Source: DAOUET01 sp034430155 (lineage in GTDB: Bacteria > Chloroflexota > Anaerolineae > Anaerolineales > UBA4823). Taken from it: DNA of 64,000 bases. Location of the stretch: assembly GCA_034430155.1 (NCBI GenBank), contig DAOUET010000185.1, positions 28,746 through 92,745 on the forward strand, read 5' to 3'. Below the pieces are notes generated by a model. That model ran no database searches. It had not been told where the DNA came from and was given only the letters and a program-made list of their open reading frames with translations. Shown in pieces: positions 7,054-16,628 of this stretch; within the stretch, counting starts at the first letter, position 1; the number at the start of each line of letters is the position of its first letter. A program made the translations under genes and the position numbers.

Positions 7054-8321
7054 GGTTCCCCTCCCTTATCACCAGATATGGATGTGAGGCCTATTTCCCC
7101 AGACAGGTTTTCAGGCACAGCCTGCTGATCGAAATTCCCCCACGCAGATTGAGGCAAAGAATCCTTGGGTAGAATTGACCGCTGCTCGTGATCTAACCCC
7201 ATGCTCTCTCTAGTTTTTAATGAAAAAACGGCGCTGGTAAGTAGAGATGCGAGGATCAGTACAGCCGCGCTGGTATACATCCAGGCAGGATCACGCGTAT
7301 AAAGGTAACCGGCCAGGATCGGTGCAAGGACCATGGTTGTGGAACTAACCGTTTCTGTCAGGCCATAAGCCAACCCCATTTTCGATTGATGGACCAGCTG
7401 GCGCACCTGTGCAGTAGCAAATGAGCGGGCAGTTTTAAACCCCCCCAATAAGAAATATCCCAGCATAAACCAGGGCAGGCCGGTCCCACGCCACAAAAAC
7501 AATGAAAACAATCCAACTGCGACCTGACCGAGAAGAAAGCCCAACCGAGCGGATAATTGACCAAGCAAGAGGTTTAGTACTACCACCCCAATACTGCTGA
7601 TGGAATAAAGCGAGCCGATTTGACTCAAGGAGAGATCCCGCTGATTTTCCAGGAAATTGGGTGATAAGGGTTGGGGAAGGTACATGGCGAATGTGGCCAA
7701 AAAGACGACCCCCAAGTAGACTAAATAGCGAGGGTTGAATAACCATGCATTGCCAACGGCTTCGCTCGCTTTGGATTCGACCGGTTGTGAGCGGATGAAG
7801 AGGATGATGATAGTCGAGGCCATAAAAATCCAGGCAGCAATGAAGTATGTTTGCCGTAAACCGACCTGTTCGCCAATTTGACCACCAATCCAGGGGCCAA
7901 TTACTACCCCAAAGTTAAAGCTAGCAGAGATAAGGGTGAGAGCGCGTCCCACGGACCACTTTCCACGGGCAACGGTGATATAGGAATTTAGGGGTGACAA
8001 AACAAAAAGGGTAATCCCATAGATCAATAAACCCACTACAAACAGTGACAATCCATTCGCCAACGCCATGATCCAGGTTGCTATCACCGCCATTACCCAA
8101 GCTGCGATCATGATTGGCTTGCGCCCATAACGATCTGCCAGATATCCCGCTGGGATATGCGAGACCATCATCATCAAGCCAAACCCACCCAAGATCGTAC
8201 CGATGCTGATTGGGTCAGCTCCTAACTGCTGAAGATAAATTGGTTGGAAATAGAAGAACAACCCCTCACCGATACCCCAAGTAAACAGAGAGATCGCCAC
8301 GAGAATAAGATCTATGTTCAT
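7050..8321 (-). CDS. Major facilitator superfamily transporter
   Basis: A 423-residue polytopic protein with the MFS loop 2-3 signature G-Y-L-A-D-R-Y-G-R-K-P (residues about 58-68) and a two-half arrangement typical of 12-helix exporters. The first half ends with a long P-x-x-G/G-x-x-G pattern (V-V-I-G-P-W-I-G-G) as in drug:H+ antiporters. The C-terminal tail of about 45 residues is hydrophilic. Substrate cannot be assigned; the motif pattern favours efflux. It is the upstream member of a two-gene unit with the PAP2 phosphatase. Confidence 0.88.
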   Translation of the reverse strand: MNIDLILVAISLFTWGIGEGLFFYFQPIYLQQLGADPISIGTILGGFGLMMMVSHIPAGYLADRYGRKPIMIAAWVMAVIATWIMALANGLSLFVVGLLIYGITLFVLSPLNSYITVARGKWSVGRALTLISASFNFGVVIGPWIGGQIGEQVGLRQTYFIAAWIFMASTIIILFIRSQPVESKASEAVGNAWLFNPRYLVYLGVVFLATFAMYLPQPLSPNFLENQRDLSLSQIGSLYSISSIGVVVLNLLLGQLSARLGFLLGQVAVGLFSLFLWRGTGLPWFMLGYFLLGGFKTARSFATAQVRQLVHQSKMGLAYGLTETVSSTTMVLAPILAGYLYTRDPAWMYTSAAVLILASLLTSAVFSLKTRESMGLDHEQRSILPKDSLPQSAWGNFDQQAVPENLSGEIGLTSISGDKGGEP

Positions 8322-8537
8322 CGTTTAATCTTGCTCAGGCGGTAGTAAAAATGGGCTGCCTCTTGAAAAAAGGGCTGACGCCGGGACTTATTTGAATTAT
8401 TTAGCCGGATTTTCCACCTCTCTTTTTCGGGGCAGGGTGATCTACTCGGTTGAAGAGTCCTTTGATTAGAAAGGTATGTCGATAAATCGATGAGATTGCT
8501 GAACAAGAGGATTTTGGTTAAAGTAGAAAAGGGATGC

Positions 8538-9665
8538 TTAGAAAACCTGCAGCTGGCGGGGTAAATTGCTCAGGCTCTCCCCACCAGTAGAGGTGATCAC
8601 AAAATCGTCTTCAACGCGCACACCCCAACGACCAGGCAGGTAAATACCGGGTTCAATGGTAAAGGTCATCCCGTTGACCAAGGGTAATTGGTTGTCTGAG
8701 CGGATATAAGGCTCTTCGTGACTCTCAAGCCCCAGACCATGACCAGTGCGGTGGATGAAATATTGGCCATAACCAGCGACCTCAATGACAGAACGGGCCG
8801 CGGAGTCCACTTCGCCAGCCGGGATGCCGGGACGTGCCCGATCGCGAGCGGCGAAATTTGCCTTCTCGACCAGTTTTGCCACCTGAACCATCTGCGGGTC
8901 TGGTTCTCCAATAGCGAAGGTGCGGGTAAGATCGGATAGATACCCCTTAAATGAGGCACCCCAATCCAGGATAAGCATATCACCTTTCACTAAAGATCGA
9001 TCGGTCGGGGTGGCATGGGGATTGGCGCTATTCGGTCCAGAAGCCACAATTGGTGAGAAGGGCAATTGTGGATCTGATCCGTGACGCAGGAGTTGTAAGG
9101 TGAGTTCGGCGGCGAGTTCCCGTTCGGTCATCCCGATCTTTATCAAAGGTATAGTTGCTTTGAGGGCGTCTTGGGCGATGTCCACGGCGCTTTGCATGGC
9201 TGAGATCTCGGATACGTCCTTGTGCATGCGGACCGAAGCAATGGCGTCTTCAGCGGATAGCATTTTCGCCCCTGGCGCGGCAACCTCCAGAAGGCGCAGT
9301 TCGAGAACTCTAAATCTGCGAGGTTCTAAACCAATTCTGCAGCCATCAATGCCGGTGAAAGCAACCGCTTGCTTGAAGGCAGTGACCCAAGTATTTGGAT
9401 CCTCTTTATAAGGGAAACTTTGGAGGGGAAAATCCAGGCTGTTGACCTTGCCAGCTTCCAACTCTGGTAAGACGATAGCGAGAGGTTTACCCGGAACGAA
9501 TATCAGCAGCTCTGGACGTTCGCTCAGATGGAAGTGCAGACCTGACAGATAGGAGAGGCTTGGACCGGAGTTGAGGGCGAGGGCATCTATCCCCGAAGTT
9601 GGCAAGACCTCAGCAAGTTTAGCCAGGCGAATTTTGTAAATTGAACTGGTTGCAGCGTTCGACAT
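8538..9665 (-). CDS. Xaa-Pro peptidase (M24 family, creatinase/aminopeptidase P fold)
   Basis: The 375-residue product has an N-terminal creatinase-like domain (about 1-130) and a C-terminal pita-bread metallopeptidase domain. The five metal ligands of the M24 family are visible: two aspartates in L-D-W-G-A-S-F-K-G-Y-L-S-D-L-T-R, a histidine in R-T-G-H-G-L-G-L-E-S-H, and glutamates in F-T-I-E-P-G-I-Y and R-V-E-D-D-F. It should hydrolyse peptides with proline in the second position, or act as a related prolidase, in the cytoplasm. The frame is open upstream to 9743, but the ATG at 9663-9665 has GGAG five bases before it, and the upstream extension has no family counterpart. Confidence 0.9.
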   Translation of the reverse strand: MSNAATSSIYKIRLAKLAEVLPTSGIDALALNSGPSLSYLSGLHFHLSERPELLIFVPGKPLAIVLPELEAGKVNSLDFPLQSFPYKEDPNTWVTAFKQAVAFTGIDGCRIGLEPRRFRVLELRLLEVAAPGAKMLSAEDAIASVRMHKDVSEISAMQSAVDIAQDALKATIPLIKIGMTERELAAELTLQLLRHGSDPQLPFSPIVASGPNSANPHATPTDRSLVKGDMLILDWGASFKGYLSDLTRTFAIGEPDPQMVQVAKLVEKANFAARDRARPGIPAGEVDSAARSVIEVAGYGQYFIHRTGHGLGLESHEEPYIRSDNQLPLVNGMTFTIEPGIYLPGRWGVRVEDDFVITSTGGESLSNLPRQLQVF

Positions 9666-9961
9666 GTGCGCTCCAATATGAATTGAGATAGTCTGATTAT
9701 AGCCTGAACAAAGAATAGCGGGTAGCAAGCAAGATTTTCCCATATCATTAATTAGGGTAAATTTGCCAGAAAGGCCTTTAAATTGTTGAGCCTGCGCTCT
9801 ATCATTAGGAATCAGCTTGACGAGTAGAAGCGAATAAAACCGTTGGCCACTACCTGCCTTCAGTAGAAATTTTATTGCATTTCACGTGATTGGGAGTGCT
9901 GTTTCCCACTTACTGGGTATTAGCAAGCCTGTCAAGTTTTAGGATTGGCGATGTGTCAGTG

Positions 9962-9967
9962 TATAAT
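9962..9967 (+). promoter_or_regulatory. -10 box close to the LON-domain gene start
   Basis: A perfect TATAAT ends only nine bases before the ATG at 9977, so transcription would begin within about 0-3 bases of the start codon. No convincing -35 box is at 16-18 bases. There is no Shine-Dalgarno sequence, consistent with a leaderless message. Confidence 0.5.
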
Positions 9968-9976
9968 ACATAGGTC

Positions 9977-10630
9977 ATGTTTGATCTACCTCTATTTCCG
10001 CTTAATACCGTGCTGTTCCCAGGGATGCCCTTGAACTTGCATATTTTTGAAGAGCGCTACAAGCGGATGATTCGAATATGCCTGCAGACACGTCAGCCAT
10101 TTGGAGTGGTACTGATCAAACACGGCTTAGAAGCTTATGGCCCAATCGCTGAACCTCACTATATCGGTTGCACTGCGCGAATTTTAGAATCCGAGCCATT
10201 GAGCGATGGGCGCATGAATATTGTTGCGTTAGGACAAAAACGGTTTCGAATTCTAACTTTCGATTACGAAAAGGCATATCTGGTTGGGCGGGTTGAGCTA
10301 TACCCCTTGGAGCAAGCGCACCCAGAATTTCTAGAGCAGAAAGGAAACCACTTACGCCCCATGGTAAGGGGCTATATGCAAATATTGACAGAGGCAAGTG
10401 ATGCCAACCTCGACCCACGACATCTTCCCCACGATCCATTGGTTTTGGCTTATTTAGCTGCAGTTCTGCTTCAAATCCCTCCCGAACAGAAACAGAAATT
10501 ATTGACCTTGAGACAAGCGACCGATCTGTTGAGCGATTTGCTGTTGATTTACCGCCGCGAATTAGCTTTACTACGAGCATTGCTTTCAGGCGAAGCCCGG
10601 CAAAGTTTAGGTCATTTTTCGGTAAACTAA
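9977..10630 (+). CDS. LON peptidase N-terminal (substrate-binding) domain protein
   Basis: The 217-residue protein consists of the LON substrate-binding domain alone, without the AAA+ ATPase or Ser-Lys protease. The hallmark N-terminus L-P-L-F-P-L-N-T-V-L-F-P-G is followed by L-H-I-F-E-E-R-Y, the two signature stretches of the family, then G-x-x-x-x-I-L and the R-F-R-I-L strand near residue 87. The C-terminal third is helical. Such stand-alone proteins are common, but their role is unknown; regulation of proteolysis or protein binding is usually proposed. The start follows directly on a TATAAT box. Confidence 0.88.
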   Translation: MFDLPLFPLNTVLFPGMPLNLHIFEERYKRMIRICLQTRQPFGVVLIKHGLEAYGPIAEPHYIGCTARILESEPLSDGRMNIVALGQKRFRILTFDYEKAYLVGRVELYPLEQAHPEFLEQKGNHLRPMVRGYMQILTEASDANLDPRHLPHDPLVLAYLAAVLLQIPPEQKQKLLTLRQATDLLSDLLLIYRRELALLRALLSGEARQSLGHFSVN

Positions 10631-11060
10631 TCGGGTGTGCGGCTCCCAATCAGGGGTCCTGAAGATCAGGAATAGAAGTTGAGATGACAGCTAAGAAATC
10701 CCACCTGGCCTGGAAAGCTTGATAGAATCTGGATCAACATTAAAGTTAAGGTCCTTTCTATAGGCGAACAAGAATTCAGGGGGTGGAAGTAAGATTTTTT
10801 ATGATAAACGCATCATGATCTTTCAATCGGGTTTACGGGAAAGATTCAAGGACGGATAGCGATATAAAGCTCTTTAAGGATTGCTTCATTTTAGACGACC
10901 CTTTAAAGAGATGTATTGGCTGGCTTTGATATAATAATTAGATTGCCAATGAAGAACCCGCCTAAACAAGGGTCTGTCGAGGTTCGTTATTTGGTCTAGA
11001 AAGCAATATTGGGGAATAAAAAATTACATATCAGAGAAGAATAAGAAAAGAGGAGATCTA
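10631..11060. other. Intergenic region with the ABC operon promoter
   Basis: This 430-base gap has no convincing reading frame. The only feature I can support is the extended -10 promoter at 10927-10935, giving a leader of roughly 120 bases before the transporter operon. The AT-rich segment 10780-10920 shows no strong hairpin. Confidence 0.5.
10927..10935 (+). promoter_or_regulatory. Extended -10 promoter upstream of the peptide ABC operon
   Basis: TGA-TATAAT is an extended -10 element (TGn followed by a perfect TATAAT). The -35 region is poor, as is usual for this class. Predicted start is near 10942, about 119 bases before the binding-protein ATG. Confidence 0.5.
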
Positions 11061-12659
11061 ATGGAGGGTAAGTATAAACACCCTGGAACAGGGCGAATGC
11101 CTGCTGTCATGATCTTTTTTGTGATCATGGCTCTTTTCCTGCAAGCCTGCGCAGGAGCTTCGGCGACTTCTACACCTGGACCAGTGTCGCAAGAGCAAGC
11201 CAGCCAGACTGCCACTACAGAAGGGGCTATCCAAAAAGGCACCCTAAGGGTTGCCTTGCAGCCTATTGTGCAGACCGATCCAGCATTAATTTCGTCTGAC
11301 CCAGAAATAATGGTGGCTAACGCGGTATATGACTACCTGGTAGATATCACTCCGCAAAACACTATCACCCCTCGTTTGGCGGTTGATTGGAAAGTCAGCA
11401 ATGACGGTCTGACTTATGTTTTTACCTTGGTAAAAGGTGTTACCTTTCACGACGGCAGCTCGTTCAGCGCCAATGACGTGGTCTGGACATTCAACCGCCT
11501 GAAAAATCCCGACGTGGGTTCCTCAACTGCTGATCTTTATGCAAATATCGATAAGATCGAAGCGACCAGTGATCTTGAAGTGACCTTCACGCTAAAAAAT
11601 CCCAATCCCTTCTTTTTGTTTGACTTGAGCGACAACCATGCTCTTGTCATGAAGGTCAACACTCAAGATCCTACTGACTTCAACGGTACCGGCCCATTCG
11701 TGGTCACCAAGTACAGCCCGGAGGACAGAGTCATCGTGCAGGCTAACCCAAATTACTTCGTAAAAGGTGAACCAAAATTGGCTGGTATAGAATTTATATT
11801 CTTCAACGATCAAACCGCTCAGGTTGACGCTTTACGTGGTGGTCAAGTGGACTTGGTGTTCGCCATATCCACGGATTTATACACTAACCTGCAAAACGAA
11901 CAAGACCTTACCTTATTGGATGTGGCAACTAACGCCTTTGACTTGATCCGGTTGCGAGCGGATCAAAAGCCCGGAGATGATCCCCGCGTGATTCAGGCAC
12001 TCAAGCTAGCTACGGACCGGGAAGCGATCTTCAACCTGGTCCTTCAGAGTTTTGGTGAGCCTGGACGTGATAGTCCAATTGGTCCGCTCTACACCCAATA
12101 TTACACGGATCAATACCCTCTGCCTGCGAGAGATGTGAATAAAGCCAAGCAATTATTAGCGGATGCAGGATACCAGAATGGTTTGAAGCTGGATTTACAT
12201 ACACCCGATACCGGCAACCGCCCTAATCTGGCAGCGGTTTTAAAGGACCAGTGGTCAGAAGCTGGCGTCGATATAAACGTTATCGTCGAGCCTGAGAGCG
12301 TATATTATGGCGAAAACCACTGGTTGGAAGTAAATCTGGGCATAACTGGTTGGGGATCCCGACCATACCCACAGTTCTACCTGGATGTGATGCTGAAATG
12401 TGGTGCAAAGTGGAATGAAGCCCACTATTGCAATTCAAAATTGGACGAGCTGATGACCACAGCCGGCACCACTATGGATGAACAAAAACGAGTTGAGGCT
12501 TATCACGAAATTCAACAAATCCTAATCGAGGAAGGACCAATTATCATCCCTTATTTCTTCGCACAACTGGGAGCTATCAACAACCAATACCAGGGATTTG
12601 TAATGAAAGCCTTCCCCGGACGTTCCGATTTCCGTCCGGTCATGTTCACTGGAAGTTAA
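11061..12659 (+). CDS. Oligopeptide ABC transporter substrate-binding lipoprotein (SBP family 5)
   Basis: The 532-residue protein begins with a lipoprotein signal: basic residues, a hydrophobic stretch, and the lipobox L-Q-A-C (cysteine near residue 30). A Ser/Thr/Pro-rich linker follows. The mature part matches SBP family 5 (DppA/OppA): L-R-V-A-L-Q-P near the front, R-L-A-V-D-W-K-V-S-N-D-G-L-T-Y-V-F-T-L, and G-V-T-F-H-D-G-S-S-F-S-A-N-D-V, the family signature. It should hang on the outer face of the membrane and deliver oligopeptides or nickel-type ligands to the permeases. AGGAG stands 7 bases before the ATG. Its stop overlaps the permease start by one base. Ligand specificity cannot be read. 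Confidence 0.92.
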   Translation: MEGKYKHPGTGRMPAVMIFFVIMALFLQACAGASATSTPGPVSQEQASQTATTEGAIQKGTLRVALQPIVQTDPALISSDPEIMVANAVYDYLVDITPQNTITPRLAVDWKVSNDGLTYVFTLVKGVTFHDGSSFSANDVVWTFNRLKNPDVGSSTADLYANIDKIEATSDLEVTFTLKNPNPFFLFDLSDNHALVMKVNTQDPTDFNGTGPFVVTKYSPEDRVIVQANPNYFVKGEPKLAGIEFIFFNDQTAQVDALRGGQVDLVFAISTDLYTNLQNEQDLTLLDVATNAFDLIRLRADQKPGDDPRVIQALKLATDREAIFNLVLQSFGEPGRDSPIGPLYTQYYTDQYPLPARDVNKAKQLLADAGYQNGLKLDLHTPDTGNRPNLAAVLKDQWSEAGVDINVIVEPESVYYGENHWLEVNLGITGWGSRPYPQFYLDVMLKCGAKWNEAHYCNSKLDELMTTAGTTMDEQKRVEAYHEIQQILIEEGPIIIPYFFAQLGAINNQYQGFVMKAFPGRSDFRPVMFTGS

Positions 12660-13555
12660 TGTCCACCAAGGTACCTGGCGATCTCACCAACCTGCAAAGC
12701 GCTGCTTCCAGTAGGGGGCGGCGCTTTGCAACTGCGTTAAAAGGTCTTTACGCGAAACCCGCTTCGGCTTTCGGCACGACAATTTTTATGGTCTTCGTGC
12801 TCCTTGCTGTAATCGGACCATTAATCGCCCCTTATGGTGAGAATCAAATCATCGCGACAGAGGCCAAACAACCGCCTTCAACATCTCATTGGTTTGGCAC
12901 AGATAACTTGGGTCGAGACATATTTAGCAGAGTCGTGCTGGGGGCCAGAGATATTTTGGCCTTATCTGGGCTGGGAACATTGCTAGCAGTGATCATCGGT
13001 ATTTTTCTTGGATTGATCAGCGGTTATCGAGGAGGCTGGTTTGATGAAACCATCATGCGATTCTTTGATAGTCTCCTGGCATTACCCGCTTTGCTATTGG
13101 CATTAGTGCTCTTAGGTATTTTAGGTCCGTCAAATAACAGCGTGTTGATCGTGATCGTTGTGGTCTACACACCAATTGTCGCCAGAGTTGTCCGCAGTGT
13201 GGCACTGGGGGTTAAAACCAAAGGATTTGTGGAGGTGGCGCGGTTGCAAGGCGAATCGCTCACTTGGATTTTAACCCGTGAAATCCTACCCTCAGTATTA
13301 CCAGCTTTGACCGTTGAAGCCGCGCTACGTTTTTCATATGCGATTTTCCTGGTTGCATCGCTTGGGTTCTTGGGCGTCGGCGTTCAACCCCCCAACCCCA
13401 ATTGGGGGTTGATGGTCAGTGAGGCGCGCAGTAATGTGAATCAAACCCCCTGGGCGATGGTATTTCCTGCAGCGGCAATTTCTATAGTAGTCATCGGTGT
13501 AAATCTGATGGCAGACGGTCTTAAGCGCGTCTTCCAGGCTCCAGTTAATGTTTGA
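12659..13555 (+). CDS. Peptide ABC transporter permease (DppC-like)
   Basis: A 298-residue inner-membrane permease with an N-terminal transmembrane segment (about 38-58), the DppC-type N-terminal motif H-W-F-G-T-D-N-L-G-R-D-I-F-S-R (about 79-93), and the BPD_transp_1 domain with five more helices. The EAA loop that docks the ATPase is visible around V-A-R-L-Q-G-E-S. It pairs with the DppB-like permease encoded downstream at 15668. The ATG shares one base with the stop of the binding protein, so translation is coupled. Confidence 0.92.
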   Translation: MSTKVPGDLTNLQSAASSRGRRFATALKGLYAKPASAFGTTIFMVFVLLAVIGPLIAPYGENQIIATEAKQPPSTSHWFGTDNLGRDIFSRVVLGARDILALSGLGTLLAVIIGIFLGLISGYRGGWFDETIMRFFDSLLALPALLLALVLLGILGPSNNSVLIVIVVVYTPIVARVVRSVALGVKTKGFVEVARLQGESLTWILTREILPSVLPALTVEAALRFSYAIFLVASLGFLGVGVQPPNPNWGLMVSEARSNVNQTPWAMVFPAAAISIVVIGVNLMADGLKRVFQAPVNV

Positions 13556-13564
13556 TAGAGATCA

Positions 13565-15664
13565 ATGAGCCCAGGAAAAAGAAAGGCCCCCATCCTTAAT
13601 ATTAAAAATCTTACCGTAGCTTACCGGCAGGGGGATGAGTGGCTGGATGCTGCGAGAGAGGTCTCTTTTTGCATCCAGGCCGGTGAGACTTATGGGCTGG
13701 TGGGAGAAAGCGGTTCAGGTAAAACCACCCTGGTTTTAGCGATAATGCGCTACCTGGGGGCAAATGGGTCCGTTCGCCAGGGTGTGATCGAATTAGATGG
13801 TCAGGATTTGTGTACATTGAGTGAATCAGAGATGCGCCAGATCTGGGGGAGGAAAATCAACCTGGTGCCGCAGAACCCTCAATCTGCGCTCAACCCATCG
13901 ATCCGTGTCGGTGAGCAGCTGGCGGAGACCCTTCGCTACCATCAGAAAGTTGACCCAGCGGTTGCACGGCGTCAAGTCGTGGGGTTGCTTGAAATGGTGC
14001 ATATCGCTGATCCCGAACAAATCGCGCAAAGCTACCCGCACCAGATCAGCGGTGGGATGCAACAGCGGGTGATGATTGCTATGGCGTTGAGCACTGAGCC
14101 TCGTTTATTGATACTGGACGAACCCACCACCAGTTTGGATGTGACCACACAATCTGTTATTCTGGATCTGGTGAGGGAGCTGATCCACGGTAGGCAAACG
14201 GCCGCTTTATATGTAACCCATAATTTGGGAGTGGTAGCCCAAGTTTGTGACCGGGTTGCAGTGTTATACGCCGGGGATCTGGTGGAAGACGCTTCCACCA
14301 AAGACTTGTACCGCAAACCTTTGCACCCCTATACCAGAGGATTGTTAGATAGCGTTCCCCGCCTGGGCGAAACCAAGAACCAGGTTCAATTACGGGGGAT
14401 TACAGGGCAGATTCCACCCTTGGGAGAACGACCAACGGGTTGTGTTTTCAGACCGCGATGTCCGCTGGTTATTGAGGTATGCTACCAACGACCTGCTCTG
14501 TATGAACTGACTGATAAACGAAGAGCACGCTGCCATCGATGGGAAGAGATCCAGCGGGGTGAAGCGAACGCCCAACAATCCTCCCCCGAGGTGATTAAAA
14601 CAGAACCGATCAACACAAAAGAAAATCAGGAAGTCCTGAAATTAGTGGATATGAAGGTGTATTTTCCGTTGCGCCATTCATTAGGGGAGCTAGTGCGCCG
14701 TAGAAAGCCGCGCTTTGTTCGCGCTGTTGATGGCGTTGAATTAAAAATCAGGCATGGCCAAACATTGGGTCTGGTGGGAGAAAGCGGTAGTGGAAAAACG
14801 ACCATCGCTCGCTCTGTAATGGGCTTGGTGGAGAAAACCGCTGGAGATATCGAACTTTTGTCTATTCCCTTGCCCCAAAAACTCTCTGATAGAGATTTAG
14901 AGACTTTGCGCCATCTACAAATGATTTTCCAAAACCCTGAAGACGCTTTGAATCCATACCTGACCGTGGGTGGGAGTTTGAGCAGGCCTCTGATTACCAT
15001 GATGGGAAAATCTGGGATTGAGGTTGATGAAGATGTAGCCAAATTGTTGGTGAGGGTGCAATTGCCTGCGGGTTACGCCAGGCGATTACCTGAGCAGTTA
15101 AGTGGAGGTGAGAAACAAAGGATCGCGATCGCACGCGCCTTCGCCTCAAACCCGGACGTATTGATCGCCGATGAACCGGTTTCGTCCCTAGACGTCTCCG
15201 TACAAGCATCTATTTTGAACCTGCTCAACCAATTGCAGATCGACCACGGTAGTAGCTTGTTGTTCATCTCGCATAACTTGGCTGTGGTTGGTTATTTGGC
15301 TGATAGGATCGCAGTGATCTACCTGGGTCAATTGATGGAAGTAGCTGATGCGGATGTTTTGTTCGAGGTACCTTATCACCCTTATACTGAGGCCTTGTTG
15401 TCGGCGATACCATTGGCAGATCCGTACGCGGAACAAACCCAGATTCGCTTAGAAGGGGAAATTCCGAGTGCAATCCAAAAACCCAGCGGTTGTCCATTTC
15501 ATACGCGCTGCCCCCGATTTCTAGGTGAAATCTGTGTAAACAAGACCCCACCATGGAGGCTTGATGAGGAAACTGGCAAACAATATTTTTGTCACATTCC
15601 TGTAAGTGAATTACGCCAATCTCAAGAGCGTGTCTTCACCTTCAAGTATTCTCATCCGGAATAA
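13565..15664 (+). CDS. Fused oligopeptide ABC transporter ATPase (DppD-DppF)
   Basis: The 699-residue product holds two complete ABC ATPases in tandem. The first has Walker A G-E-S-G-S-G-K-T-T (about 50-58), signature I-S-G-G-M-Q-Q-R, Walker B L-L-I-L-D-E-P-T and a C-terminal oligopeptide/dipeptide domain with cysteines (G-C-V-F-R-P-R-C-P). The second repeats this: G-E-S-G-S-G-K-T-T, L-S-G-G-E-K-Q-R, V-L-I-A-D-E-P-V and G-C-P-F-H-T-R-C-P. In most bacteria these are separate DppD and DppF proteins; here one polypeptide provides both nucleotide-binding domains. The cysteine clusters are known to bind an Fe-S cluster in some homologues. It lies between the two permease genes with gaps under 10 bases. 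Confidence 0.93.
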   Translation: MSPGKRKAPILNIKNLTVAYRQGDEWLDAAREVSFCIQAGETYGLVGESGSGKTTLVLAIMRYLGANGSVRQGVIELDGQDLCTLSESEMRQIWGRKINLVPQNPQSALNPSIRVGEQLAETLRYHQKVDPAVARRQVVGLLEMVHIADPEQIAQSYPHQISGGMQQRVMIAMALSTEPRLLILDEPTTSLDVTTQSVILDLVRELIHGRQTAALYVTHNLGVVAQVCDRVAVLYAGDLVEDASTKDLYRKPLHPYTRGLLDSVPRLGETKNQVQLRGITGQIPPLGERPTGCVFRPRCPLVIEVCYQRPALYELTDKRRARCHRWEEIQRGEANAQQSSPEVIKTEPINTKENQEVLKLVDMKVYFPLRHSLGELVRRRKPRFVRAVDGVELKIRHGQTLGLVGESGSGKTTIARSVMGLVEKTAGDIELLSIPLPQKLSDRDLETLRHLQMIFQNPEDALNPYLTVGGSLSRPLITMMGKSGIEVDEDVAKLLVRVQLPAGYARRLPEQLSGGEKQRIAIARAFASNPDVLIADEPVSSLDVSVQASILNLLNQLQIDHGSSLLFISHNLAVVGYLADRIAVIYLGQLMEVADADVLFEVPYHPYTEALLSAIPLADPYAEQTQIRLEGEIPSAIQKPSGCPFHTRCPRFLGEICVNKTPPWRLDEETGKQYFCHIPVSELRQSQERVFTFKYSHPE

Positions 15665-15667
15665 GGC

Positions 15668-16627
15668 ATGTCCAGGTACATTTTTCGCCGGTTAGGATTT
15701 TTGTTACTCACCCTCTTCATCACCTCGTTGATCATATTCGTAATCACTCAATTGATCCCTGGCGATGTGTGCAGGGTTATCCTTGGTCGCGAAGCGGGCG
15801 AACAAGCGATCATCGCCTGTCGTGAGAAACTTGGATTGAACAGACCTCTGCCATTTCAGTATCTCTCCTGGCTTGGAAATTTCATTACGGGGAGCTGGGG
15901 TGACTCTTTCAGCACGGGAACGCCGATATTACCCGTGGTAATGCTTCGCTTGCGAAATTCAGGTTACTTAGCGATCATGACCCTGGTCATTTCTGTGCCA
16001 ATTGCTGTAGCAATGGGTGTTATTGCCGGTTTGCAGGAAAATAGATTTATTGACAATTTAATCAGTATTATCTCACTTTCAGTCGTTGGGCTACCGGAGT
16101 TCGTTACCGGGTTAGTCTTGATCCAAATCTTTTCCTTTGAGTTCCGGCAGATTGGATTACCCTCACTTCCTGCGACTTCTTCCCAATTTCCCGGTAATAA
16201 TTTTCTTGAGGCACTACCCATGATGGTTTTGCCATCGTTGACTGCCATGTTCGTCTTACTGGCTTATATAGCTCGTTTGACCCGGGCTGGTGTGATCGAG
16301 GAGCTAAAGCAACCATATGTCCGGACTGCAAATTTAAAAGGTTTACCTCAGGCAACCGTGGTTGTTAAACACGTCCTACGCAACGCCCTTTTACCGACGA
16401 TTACTATCATTGCCATCAGTTTTGGTTGGTTGATCAGCGGTTTGGTGGTTATCGAGAATGTATTTAACTACCCTGGACTGGGGCGATTGCTGGTTTTCGC
16501 CATCGATCGGCGAGATTTACCCATGTTACAAGCTATAACCATGATAACGGTGGTCGCATTTGCTGCTGCGAATTTGTTAGCAGATTTACTGTATGCTTTT
16601 CTAAATCCCCGCATAAGATTAGGCTAA
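15668..16627 (+). CDS. Peptide ABC transporter permease (DppB-like)
   Basis: A 319-residue permease of the DppB type. It starts with M-S-R-Y-I-F-R-R-L-G and a first transmembrane helix, followed by the periplasmic segment containing L-I-P-G-D-V-C and L-G-L-N-R-P-L-P-F-Q-Y, and the BPD_transp_1 domain with five helices and the EAA loop (R-T-A-N-L-K-G-L-P). With the DppC-like protein it forms the heterodimeric channel. The order binding protein, DppC, DppD-F fusion, DppB is unusual, since DppB normally precedes DppC. An unrelated short frame starts 2 bases after its stop. Confidence 0.92.
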   Translation: MSRYIFRRLGFLLLTLFITSLIIFVITQLIPGDVCRVILGREAGEQAIIACREKLGLNRPLPFQYLSWLGNFITGSWGDSFSTGTPILPVVMLRLRNSGYLAIMTLVISVPIAVAMGVIAGLQENRFIDNLISIISLSVVGLPEFVTGLVLIQIFSFEFRQIGLPSLPATSSQFPGNNFLEALPMMVLPSLTAMFVLLAYIARLTRAGVIEELKQPYVRTANLKGLPQATVVVKHVLRNALLPTITIIAISFGWLISGLVVIENVFNYPGLGRLLVFAIDRRDLPMLQAITMITVVAFAAANLLADLLYAFLNPRIRLG

Positions 16628-16628
16628 G

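Noticed and set aside
8318..8506. 62-codon minus-strand frame overlapping the MFS start by ATGA
   Set aside because: The overlap is suggestive, but composition is random-looking (rich in Arg, Ser and Asn) with no family pattern or ribosome site.
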